The notes beneath the pieces were generated by a model. That model saw only the letters and a list, made by a program, of their open reading frames with translations. It was not told where the DNA came from and did no database searches. The position numbers were made by a program, and so were the translations under genes. Shown here in pieces: positions 44,769 to 54,853 of a DNA stretch of 64,000 bases. This DNA is from Moniliella sp. 'wahieum' (taxonomy: Eukaryota > Basidiomycota > Moniliellomycetes > Moniliellales > Moniliellaceae): positions 62,001 through 126,000 of the forward strand of contig RSEE01000132.1 in the NCBI GenBank assembly GCA_003971905.1, read 5' to 3'. The stretch's first letter is position 1, and the number at the start of each line of letters is the position of its first letter.

Positions 44769-45468
44769 GGTGCCCCGAATCTGATCGCTCGATGATTGGC
44801 TGATATCAGGGCCAAAATTACGCCTGGTACGCCCCCTCCGCAAAACATTTGCCGATTCAATGGTTGCTCGAGGCTAACCGCGCATGCATTGCCTGGCAGG
44901 ATATGTTACCTTCAAAGCCATCGGCATCAACCAAATCTTGGTTTGAATCGGTACTATTCGGCATGTTGCGCATCTCAAGCATGTCCTGGTGGAGTACGCA
45001 TTGAAAACCCCTCCACAGGCCACAGCAACCTCATTTGCGCCTGGGACAAGCGAGCACAGAGCAGCGCGAAGCCTACATACTGGCCCAAGTGATAGCTCAA
45101 CGCCGCCAGGCTGCTGTGGGTGCGGCTCCTTCAGCATACCGCCAAGAGGGCGCGAGACGGCGTAGGCCCATTATACGCGGACCATTCGCCCGTCCCACGC
45201 ATCTGTTTGGATGCTACCAACGAAGATGAAGAGTCTGAATAGGAATGCCGCATCAATTGTGAAGCAGGCGTATGAACCACCAGCGATGAAGACAAGACTC
45301 TCTCTGTTGGGTATATAGTCGAGCACTGGAACGCCAGTGGCGTTGATATATTAGTAGCTAGCATGCAAGCTATAATAACAGTGGAGGAGATGTCTGCCTG
45401 TTCGCCTTCTACCCTTTTGGTTTGTGCTTTCGCAGGGGAGACTGTGATCCTACAGCTGCTCCTATCGC

Positions 45469-45540
45469 GGCTCGATGGCGTAGTGGTCACGCGTCACTGA
45501 CTAATCGGCGATGCCGTGGGTTCGATTCCCATTCGAGCCT
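45469..45540 (+). tRNA. tRNA-like locus (Arg-like), anticodon loop abnormal
   Basis: The acceptor stem GGCTCGA pairs with TCGAGCC. The D-arm region GGCGTAGTGGTCACGC and the T-arm CCGTGGGTTCGATTCCCA look normal. The anticodon arm is not: the best pairing, CTGA/TCGG with one G-U, leaves only the loop CTAA. A normal loop would be CT-NNN-AA, so exactly the three anticodon bases seem absent. The body resembles tRNA-Arg(CCT), from memory. This may be a pseudogene or a consensus error. Confidence 0.6.
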
Positions 45541-48478
45541 TTCTTTTCCTCACTATTTCCCCCGGGCTGTGCCTTCTCACTATGAATATTTCCAAGCGGA
45601 GGCACTATACCGGCAAATAGATGAATGCTAGGCGCCGATTCTGGGAAAACACTAAAGGAAGTTTATATATGCCGTATAGGAAACCAACGTGCTTTAAACC
45701 CGAAGAGCCAGAACATGGAAATTTCTTATACAAAGTCCGCAGCCGTGTAAGGACATGGAGTGGGCTTTCGACGTGTAGCAGAGGCGGCTACAGGTGTGGC
45801 AAGGAAATGGATTCACCTTGGGCGGTAGTAACTTGCTTGGAGCGGTCGGGGCTCAGGGACGGGAAGTGTCAGCGGGGAATAAACACTGCCCGTTGAAACT
45901 GGAGGCGGCGTCGCTGGAAGGGGGACCGCGCACCGGGTGGGCTTGATTTTCAATGTGAAGACTCGAGGCGGGCACACGCGACTTACTGGGCTGAGAAACT
46001 GGGAACTGGAGGACGAGGTCGAGGAGCGGATGAGCAACTAATAAGATAAGGAAGAGTTGCCTGGGCTGATCAATCGACGAGGACGGGAGAGGAAGACGGC
46101 AATGGCTTGTGGGAGCTACTGCTTACAGACAGTTTAATAAGGGAAACAAGGGGAACAGGGAGACCAGGGGGAAGGGTTGCCGCGCGGGCACCTTATAAAG
46201 GCAAGGAAAACGGGCACGAGGCGACTATTCTGGCAAAGGAGGGTACTGACAATTGATTGGCCCCTTTGTGGCTACCGACTCGCTTAGGCAAGAGGAGACT
46301 ATTGTCGCACGGATACGTACAGTGGTGATCGCATTGGCGATGGCGCTCTCCACCGCAAACAGGGACCTGATCCGATCTGATCCAATGACCAACCTGGGGT
46401 CGGGGTTAGAAAGGCGAAGGGTGCTCTTGGCTCCCCTGGACTTCAATGTCCGCCTGTTTTTTTCCCGTCTTCGCCGTGACATTCGTCACGTTAATCTCAC
46501 AATTCAGCGGCTCTTGCATTAGGACATCGGCCTGACACGCTTCGAGAGGCCAACGAGTCTGTGTGAATTGCGGCATATACGCGCATGGTGTGTGGGGCAC
46601 CGGCGGCTGTAGCGGGATCGCGCTGCGGGGACTATACGTTGATGCTCAGTAACAAGTTACCCTTAGTCCGCTCCTCGCGGTTTACCTGTGTGGTCCATAA
46701 TTCCTTTCAGAGAGTACCGTCAGAATAGGCAATCGTTCGACTTTGCGGAGCTGTGGAGGAGAAACCGCATCAGCGGTGTACCCCACTTTAAAGCGTTGAA
46801 AATAAGGTTGAAGGAGAGTCCAGGAGCAATGTGGCCGGGGCACGAGCCGACGCTCCTAGGCATAGTACGCTTTCGAGGCAGAGAGTCCCCTGGATTATAA
46901 TTGATTGCAGTGGCGGCTATGCAATGGCGTTTTACCATATGAATGACGTGGTTTCTAGTGCCTATGGTGGCCAATGCGATTTGGCGTCCAACCCAGCCTC
47001 TCTCTCTCTTCATGGAGTTTGGGGACAGAAATTGCTCGAACAAAGTTAGAAGGGGGGCTATCCCCTTGGTCCAGCACGCGGTGCAGGTACTACTTAGGGA
47101 CGAATGTAAAAGGCTATGACTATAGTTGCATCGCTGTGGGCCTTCGGGTCATATAGGTGAGAGGGTGGGGTTCAATTTTGTTTATGTGCGTTCGAAGCGC
47201 GCCATTACATCGAACTTATCCCCGCGGCACATACTATTACTAACACGACATCGTCAGCTAGCTTCCGTCAAAGATTAAGAGAAGGATCGCGCCGGGAACC
47301 CGAACACTTGGTATGCCTGTGGCAATAAGGCCTTCTCAGTGATGCGGCCTGCTTCCCTGAGTTCTAGTGATGGAAGCGATCGAGGGCCCATTATTTGTTG
47401 TGCCTTAGCACGATGTCCAAACCCTCGTTGGGACGGGTTGCTGCCACAGATACAAAGTTGTGGGAATCGTGCTTGTCCCACACGCTCTGGCACATAATGC
47501 GAGAGAGCCGACACACCGTCGTGCGAGTAAGGCGATCGGTGGAGTGTGTCTGTGGGGTTGCGTTCCTTGCTTTTCTCTCCATGGTGCTTAATTGCGCCCG
47601 TGAGCAGCTCACTTTGTCGGAAGGTTGTCGAGGCTGTGGTCCCATCCATGGGGTCCAGACAGAACACGTGCATTTGAGCTTGAAGTTTAGGCAAGTTCTT
47701 TTCAATTGAAGTGTGAAGCTTGAAGCTAGTTGGTCATGCAACCCCGCCGTTGGTTTTAATTGGGTCCCACAGTGGGTGCAGCTGTAGTATTAATAGCTGT
47801 GGCTATAGTGAGTCCTGTGAGTCCTGAGATCAGCGTTGCGGCACAGCGTCAATCATCATGCATCAGCACAGACTGTGGGGCGCGAGCATCGGGGCCAAGG
47901 AGAAAAAGGGCCGAGTCTTGGCATCCAGGGACGATGTGGAGCGGCCAGGTACAGCTGGGGTGCAATTAAACAAAACGAGACCCTACTGCGTATAGAGGAA
48001 CGATCAATCTTATATCTATGCCGGTGCGAGGAGCTGCAACAGCGATACTATCCTGGGTGATCTACATAGAGCTGTCACACCCCACAAAATGAAGAGGAAC
48101 GACAACCGAGGCCAAGGATGTGCCCAATGAGGTTATTGGTTGCCAGAGACACACCGCTGGATAGAATGCAAGGCTCATCCGCCGGTCAGGCCAGTTGGTC
48201 CGATTCGGGGATGGGGCACTACTGCCTAGTGGAGCTTCCGCTTTCCGCTGAAATTGGTTCCTGGATAAACCACTGCACAAGTCACTGGAGGGCACAGCAG
48301 TGTCAATGTGCTACTAAAATACCTTTTCCATAATATAAGCAACAATGGCCGTGACATCTACTTTTCCCACCCCTCCCCCCCTCGTCCCCACACCTCACCC
48401 GCCTCCACACAACCCACACCTTCTCCCCTCCTTGAAGCGGTTGATCATTCACTTGCTTACGACCCCTGAGCCCATACC
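45541..48478. other. gene-poor region
   Basis: Nearly 3 kb without a supportable gene. Frames are short and lack motifs. A GTGAAGCTTGAAGCT array is near 47711. The last about 150 bases are T/C-rich and are the likely promoter and leader of the sugar transporter. Confidence 0.45.
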
Positions 48479-50923
48479 ATGAAGGCCCCGAACATTACCC
48501 ATCCGTCACGATTGTTCAGCCAGAAGGAGGACTCGTCCCAGGTTGATGACATCGAACGTGAAGTCGCCTTTGTTCCGCCCAAATACCTAGGGCTGTCGGG
48601 CCACCGTCTGTCTGGCGCCATTGGCCTTGCAGCCGGGGCTGGCTTCCTCATGTTCGGCTACGACCAAGGCGTGATGGGTTCCCTTTTTACCCTTCCCTCC
48701 TTCCGCCACCGTTTCGACTCAATTAACACGACCGAGCACAAGGAGCTGCACTATGCAGTGATGCAGGGCCGTACGTCTTTCCTCCTCGTTCTCTCCATCC
48801 TCCATCTCGCCGCTGATTGGATTGTTTGGAAACAAAACAGTTACCACTGGGCTGTATGAAATCGGCTGTTTCGTTGGAGCGCTGGCCTGTCTCGTGATCG
48901 GAGACCGCATTGGCCGTCGCAAGGTCATCACCTGGGGCGTGGCGATCATGATCATAGGCGCCATCCTCCAGTGCACTTCGTTCAAATTGAGCCAGTTGAT
49001 TATCGCGCGTGTTGTGACAGGTATCGGCAATGGAATGAAGACAGCCACCATCCCAATGTACCAGTCGGAGTGCTCTCCTCTCATTTGCGTGGCCAACTAA
49101 TCATGATTGAAGGTGCACTGATTACCGGTGGGATCATGCTCAGTACGTTCCCTTCGCTCACTGCCAACTGCTTGAACCTCATGCGAAGAGCGCTCACCTT
49201 CTTTTGCTGTGTTTTCTCTTTGTATTCTATTCTAGGCTATTGGATCGACTTCGCCTTTTACTGGGTGGAGCGAAAGCACCCAAACAGCCCCCCGTTGATG
49301 CGGCGTGGCGTGTTCCCATCGCCTTGCAATTCTGCTGGCGCTTCCGACGCTGTTTCTCACCATGTCGCTTTGTGAAAGCCCACGTTTCCTGATGCTCAAG
49401 AACCAAGAGGAAGAGGCGCGCAAAGTGCTCTCATCTCTCAACGAACTTCCACCAGATCACCCGGAGATCACAATGGCCATTGAGGAGATGCGGGAGTCGG
49501 TGGGGGCCGCCAAGTCGTTGACCTGGCGTGAGATCTACTCAAACGGACCAACGCGGAACCTACACCGCGTCATCCTTGGGTTCATTAGCCAATGTTTCCA
49601 ATAGGTGAGTGCTCCTCTCTTCTTGCATATATACAGTCACTCTTCTATTCTTTCCTTCAGCACTCACCGTGGGGAAGATTATTATCATAAGCCTCCCGAA
49701 CTTCTTCTGGGGCACCGTGGAGTCTTATTGGAGAGCGTGAATCACAAGAGATATTGTTTGGTCTCTCCACATCAGAACTGTTGACTCTGATTTCTCGTGC
49801 AGATTTCCGGGATCAACCTCATCACGTACTACGCTGGAACCATCTTCCAAAACAACCTTGGATTTGGCCCACTAATGAGCCGTGTCCTAGCTGCAGCCAA
49901 CGGAACCGAATACTTTGCTGCCTCTTGGATCGCTTATTACCTTGTCGAACACGTTGGTAGGCGTCCTCTGATGCTATTTGGGGCAGCAGGTCAATGTCTC
50001 ACGATGCTTGTCCTTGCGGTTACCAATGCGCCGAGCGTGACCCACCCTCGTCTTAAGAAGAATGATGTCGTTGGCGGTACCAATACAGCCGCTTCTGTGA
50101 TCGCCACAATCTGCCTCTTTTTGTTTAACACTTTCTTTGCCATTGGATGGCTTGGCATGACGTGGCTCACGCCCGCAGAAATGACGCCGCTTGTGGTGCG
50201 GGCGGCCGCAAATGGGTGGGCACATTTTCCTATGAATAACCGACACATGTGTGTCAGTGGACGTATTGCTGACGATGCCGCTTTCCCGTTGTCAGGATCT
50301 CAACCGCTTCCAATTGGATTTGGAATTTCCTCGGTACGTCTTCTTATCTCTTCTGTCGCCCGGTTTTTCCAAGAGGGCAAATGCGCTGACATAAATAAAC
50401 GTGTACATGCAGTGGTTATGGTGGGTCGCATTGCCAATGTATCTCTCAGCACAGGACTAACTCCTCTATGCAGGTAACCCCCATCAGTTTCGTGCAAATC
50501 AAGTACAACGTCAGTATAATTGCCCCCTCCCCGATTGATGACCTTGTGCACGTCTGACAAACTTTCTCTCATCACCCTGGTCGTCGGTCTAACCAGACAT
50601 ACACCGTCTTTTGTGTGCTCAATCTTTTCATCTTGGTCTGCACCTATTTCATTTTCCCAGAGACCATGGGCCGAAGCCTGGAAGAGATGGACGCGATCTT
50701 TGCTCAGTCGTCCAAGATCAACCCCTACGACGTGGTGCGTGTAGAGCGTCGCACCCCACGCAAATATGACCGCCATGGCCATCCCGTTGTCCTGCACCAA
50801 GATCTGTCATGGAAAGATTCGATCCCTCCGGGCGGACGGGTGATTCAAAGCGAGGACGTTGGTATTGAACAGCTGGGCGAATTCGTTCCTGGTGAGAGGC
50901 CCGAAGAAAATTGTTGCAGATGA
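48479..50923 (+). CDS. MFS sugar transporter with an 8-nt microexon
   Basis: A 12-span hexose-type porter of the plasma membrane. The start at 48479 gives MKAPNITHPSRLFSQ, then GFLMFGYDQGVMGSLFTLP. Introns I can place are 48771-48840, 49143-49235, 49605-49802, 50216-50295, 50334-50412, 50421-50473 and 50510-50596. Motifs include GDRIGRRKV, VVTGIGNGMKTATIPMYQSE, CESPRFLMLKNQEEEA, ISGINLITYYAG, NWIWNF, VTPISF and PETMGRSLEEMDAIF. The exon at 50413-50420 is only TGGTTATG, but including it keeps the frame and completes the family's conserved FLVVMVTPISF. Frame changes lie near 49080, 49295 (CCCCCC) and 49333, and a TAG at 49602-49604 stands where Gln is expected before a GTGAGT donor. From 49803 to the end no frame change is needed. 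Substrate not determinable. Confidence 0.9.
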
Positions 50924-51881
50924 GGAGGCTTGAAGAGATGAGCACATCTCTCCCCTTGCTTCTTCCCTCAGTTTTTCGCCACGGTATCACTGTTTATTAC
51001 GCCAACTGCTGCGCCTTTTTCCGTGTATACTCCCCCCCCCCCTTTGGTTGATATCCTTATTAATCCGGTTCCTTACGCCACCTCACGCCCCCCTTGACCC
51101 TCTCTTCACACCGACTGTTCGTCGCTGGAGGAGAGGAGGATACAAGGTAACGACTACGTTCCAGTATTAGTTTTGGTGGCCTGTGCTTTGCTCTCCATCT
51201 GGGTCGACCATCGAATGATCTACCTCTCGCTGTGCCATATACAGCTCACGAAATGTGGATATGAGAAGAGATATTAGTAGTATAGGTTGATGATGGTTGG
51301 TGTGCACGCTTCCATTGATCCGACTATACTCTCACGTTGTATGCTTTCCTTCCACTGCTCAGAGTCGTATACTACGGCTCGACGAGGAAGATTAAATACT
51401 GTGCCCCCAAAAGGCATCATACACAGTATATAGTTGTGTGCGCGGCGGCCCCGTTTCGCCGCTGTTCCACCCTCCTTGTTCGCGCCTCCGGGATGCCTCC
51501 CCCTGATTGCTTCCCCACAACTTCTGCCCTGTGCCTTGCTCGCTCCCCCAAGTTGATGAACTAATAACAAACGGCCAGACCGCATATAACCTTCCTTCCA
51601 CCAGTTCCTTCCTTTTTTTGCCGTAGCCTTCCGCGTGATCAGCGGAGCGGCGGAAGAGACCGTTGGGACTGCGATATTGGACAGCTCCGACACATCACTA
51701 TCATCACTGCTAAGTCTGCCCCCGCCGAGTACTGCTACTACTACTAGCCTTTCCCTTCAACGACAAAGGAACATGGTCACGGTGGATATTAAAGGAATAT
51801 CGGTGGACGCTTTGACGATGATTCGACCTAGCTCTTCGCATTGTGGATCATTCCGCGTGAAGAAAAAAAGGAAAAAAACTC
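50924..51881. other. intergenic
   Basis: No gene seen. C run near 51031-51041. Confidence 0.45.
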
Positions 51882-51976
51882 AGGAGTAGGTCGGACTTGA
51901 ACCAACGACTTCAAGATAAAACTGCTCAATCAGAGAGAGTTGCAATCTCACACGCTAACCGCTGCGTCACTACTCC
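51882..51976 (-). tRNA. tRNA-Cys(GCA) with intron
   Basis: On the minus strand the acceptor GGAGTAG pairs perfectly with CTACTCC. The D-stem is ACGC/GCGT. The anticodon stem TGAGA/TCTTG holds TTGCAA, so the anticodon is GCA, with a 22-nt intron (51918-51939 on the + strand) right after the base following the anticodon. The T-stem is GTTGG/CCGAC with loop TTCAAGT. The anticodon stem has two G-U pairs. Confidence 0.88.
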
Positions 51977-52446
51977 CGATGGAATGGATGAGATAATTTA
52001 ATACTTAGTTTTACGATTTTTTTTGGTGTTGTCCGGCCTTGCCATGACAATCCAGGACGCCATCCCCCAGGAGAATCATTCCGTTCGCTCCATACCCGCT
52101 TTATGTGCTGAGGTCATTACGGACCTTCAATGCCAATGTTCTCAATATTCATCAATTGAATCTCACAATCGGCCTTGCAGGCTTTTCTCACACTCTTCCG
52201 CCCTGTCGACCAACTTCAGTAGGTGAAGCAGCTAAGCAACGTTTTCGGATTCATCAATTCATCAACAAGGCAAGCCAAGCAACCGAGCACGATAAATAGC
52301 ATGACGAGACAGCCATTGCAGGCTGCAGTACCCCAGCATTCTTCGCATCGCGCGCGGTATAGTACGGAGGGGTTTTGCTTTGGCTTTAGCTTTTGGCGGG
52401 GAGGAGGGTGTTTCGTTTTCTTCTTTTTTCTTTGTGGGTGTGGTTG
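51977..52446. other. intergenic
   Basis: Spacer between the tRNA-Cys and the 3' end of the amino-acid transporter. T/C-rich near 52410-52435. No gene seen. Confidence 0.45.
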
Positions 52447-54853
52447 TTACACGGGGGGGTTGCAACTGAACGAGGACGCGATGGCGCCACTGGATTCGAA
52501 CGCACTCTTGATGGACATGGCCGCGGCGTAGAGACCCAGGCCACTCATGGTCAACCCGCCCAAGCCCATGAGCAAAACAAAGTTCTTGATGATCCAAGCG
52601 GGCATGCGAACACCACGGGGCAGGTTGTACATCCCACCACCAAACAAGCCCCGGCGCAATCGGCTCCACTGGTCCACTTGTCCACTCGCGTTGAGCCCAT
52701 GCCCGGTGCCCATTCACCATCAGCTTTGAGTGCGTCGGCGTGGACGAGCCAGGTCCAGAGGAAGATGAAAGGCAGTGTGTACCTGCAGTCACAATCGAGG
52801 GTTAATGTTAGTCGTCCGTCGTGCCCCAAAAGTCTCGGGGACCCATCCAAAACACAGCGCCCAGCAATAACCAATGCAGGAAGAGACAAAGAATACATAC
52901 GAAAAGTTAACAATCGCAATGGCCGAAATCAACCCCGAGAGGGAGTTGATCTGAGGAATGGCAGCGCCAATAACAAACGCCAAGGCCCAAAACACGACGG
53001 ACCAAATACACCACACCACCGCGCCGCGCTTGGTGAACATCGAGGGTCCATGAGCAATGTCTTCAACCATGCTGCGGTAGCTGACCCGGATACCGACATT
53101 GCCATAGATGGCAGCAGCGATGATGGCAGATGATGCTCATGAGGTTGCATGCAGTTAAGGTCGCGCCTGGGGCCATGATCTGGTATCCATCGGCAATGAA
53201 TATTGGCCGGCTGTAGTATGATAAACACACAAAGAGAAGGCGGTCGCAGTCAGTATACCAAATGTGCGCGAGTGGGAAGATTGAACGATGCCCCAACGAC
53301 GTACCTCCACTGTAGATGACACAAGCGTACATGACATATACGCAGTAAATCACCAGCTGGGCCATGCAGCAGCCCTTCCAGAACGACTTTGGCTGCTTCA
53401 TTTCCGACATGATCTCGGGGAAGATCATTGCACCACCATAGGCAAACACGAGGAGGTTAACACCTTGGATTTGGTCTGAAATGTCCAAGTGCGGCCAAGC
53501 CGTTTGAGTGGGCGGGTTGGCGTAGACTTGGGCCACCGGGATGCCCATTTGGGCTGCTACCGTACTGGCCGAAAAGCCTTCGACTTTGATCACAATCATA
53601 CTGTGGTTGCATCAACGTATGGTTAGTTATAGTCCTCGCCATATAAGTAAAGCAGTGCCAATAGAGAACAGTGCTGTTCAATATGCAAACACGGCAGCAC
53701 GAAAAAGACGTACCTAACAAGGACAATGATCCAGTTGAGGATGGTAGAGAAGTTACTCAGGGTCGACAGACCACGCAGAGAGCGAACTGGGCAAGAATGG
53801 TCAGACTGTGCATACGGAGCTATGGTATGGATAAAGAGGGGGATGACGTACTCTGAGCAAGCACCATACCAATCAGGGCAAAGATGAGCACGGCCACAGC
53901 AAAACAAAGTTTATGGTGCGGAGAGTACTGCATGATGATCTGGTCCAACGCTTGTCCGTTGCTCAAGACCAACAGACCGCAGTTGACAATCAGCTGAAGA
54001 AACTGGAGCACCGAGATCAAGTGGCGCATCCATGGTCCCATCAACCGTTGACCAATGTCACCGTACGTCTTGATGGGGAACCGGGACGAGTCGAGGTTGA
54101 GGAAGAGCCATTGAAGTGCCACGGCTGCCGCTGATGCACAAGCGCCAAACACGAAAAACAGAATGTTGCCTGGTCAAGAAGGTCACAACAAAAGGTCAGA
54201 TTGGGGACTTCCGTTTTTTTCCTAACTCCCACAGCACCCCGGGATGAGATGAGAAGAGAAGAGAAATGGGAAGAAGACGTACCTTGTGCCCAGCCATTTT
54301 GGCTCATGCCATACGGGGCCGAACTAGGTCCGAGAATGTCGGTGGTGATGAGGAAAAAGACACTGGTGGCACCGGCGATGCGCATGGTACGTGCGGTGGT
54401 GAGCGATTCGAGTGTCTTGGGATCGGTGATGCCCTCAAATTGAGGGGTCGACAGGTCGGTGGTAAGTGTTTCGGGCTTGGCATCGAGGCCCTTTTCGTCA
54501 ATGGAAGCAAGTGGGGATTCGACCAGTGCGGCGTCGGCGCGGGCGGGCTTACGCTTGGCCCAAGGCCCTTTACGGTACAGGCCCTGGAACATGGAGAGGA
54601 TGTTGAAGCCCTCGGGCAAGTGGCCCTTGAGCTCTTCTTGCCGTTCCTCCTCCCGCTGGACCTTGGCCCAGTAAATGTACTCTTCGAGCGAGACCGAGTT
54701 GTCAGCGGGGTAAGTCATGTCGGTCGACCCAATGTCGTACGACGGCGTGTTTTCCATGTCTTTCAGATCTGTCTCGGCGAGGGAGTGGATCAGGTCGTCG
54801 CGCCCAGGAGCGGGCTCCTGCAACGCCAGGCCGGCGAGGTTGCCACCAAACAT
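52447..54853 (-). CDS. AAAP-family amino-acid transporter
   Basis: A proton-coupled or vacuolar amino-acid permease of about 11 spans. The start at 54853 gives MFGGNLAGLALQEPAPG, and a hydrophilic N-terminal region of about 150 residues with DPKTLESLTTARTMRIAGAT. The first spans are TSVFFLITTDILGPSSAPYG, then an intron (54170-54282), NILFFVFGACASAAAVALQW, DSSRFPIKTYGDIGQRLMGP, NCGLLVLSNGQALDQII and IFALIGMVLAQ. Several further introns separate IRSLRGLSTLSNFSTILNWI, VNLLVFAYGGAMIFPEIMSE, GPSMFTKRGAVVWCIWSVVF and the last exon (FGGGMYNLPRGVRMPAWIIK, MSGLGLYAAAMSIKSAFESS) ending CNPPV. One frame change lies near 53130. Overall this is the least disrupted large gene here. Substrate unknown. Confidence 0.9.

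Larger units (their letters stand above)
44054..45468. other. intergenic with repeats and a poly-C run
   Basis: Contains a GGTCACCGGTCACTGG array at 44219-44238, repeat R4 copy B and 22 consecutive C at 44747-44768. No gene supported. Confidence 0.45.
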
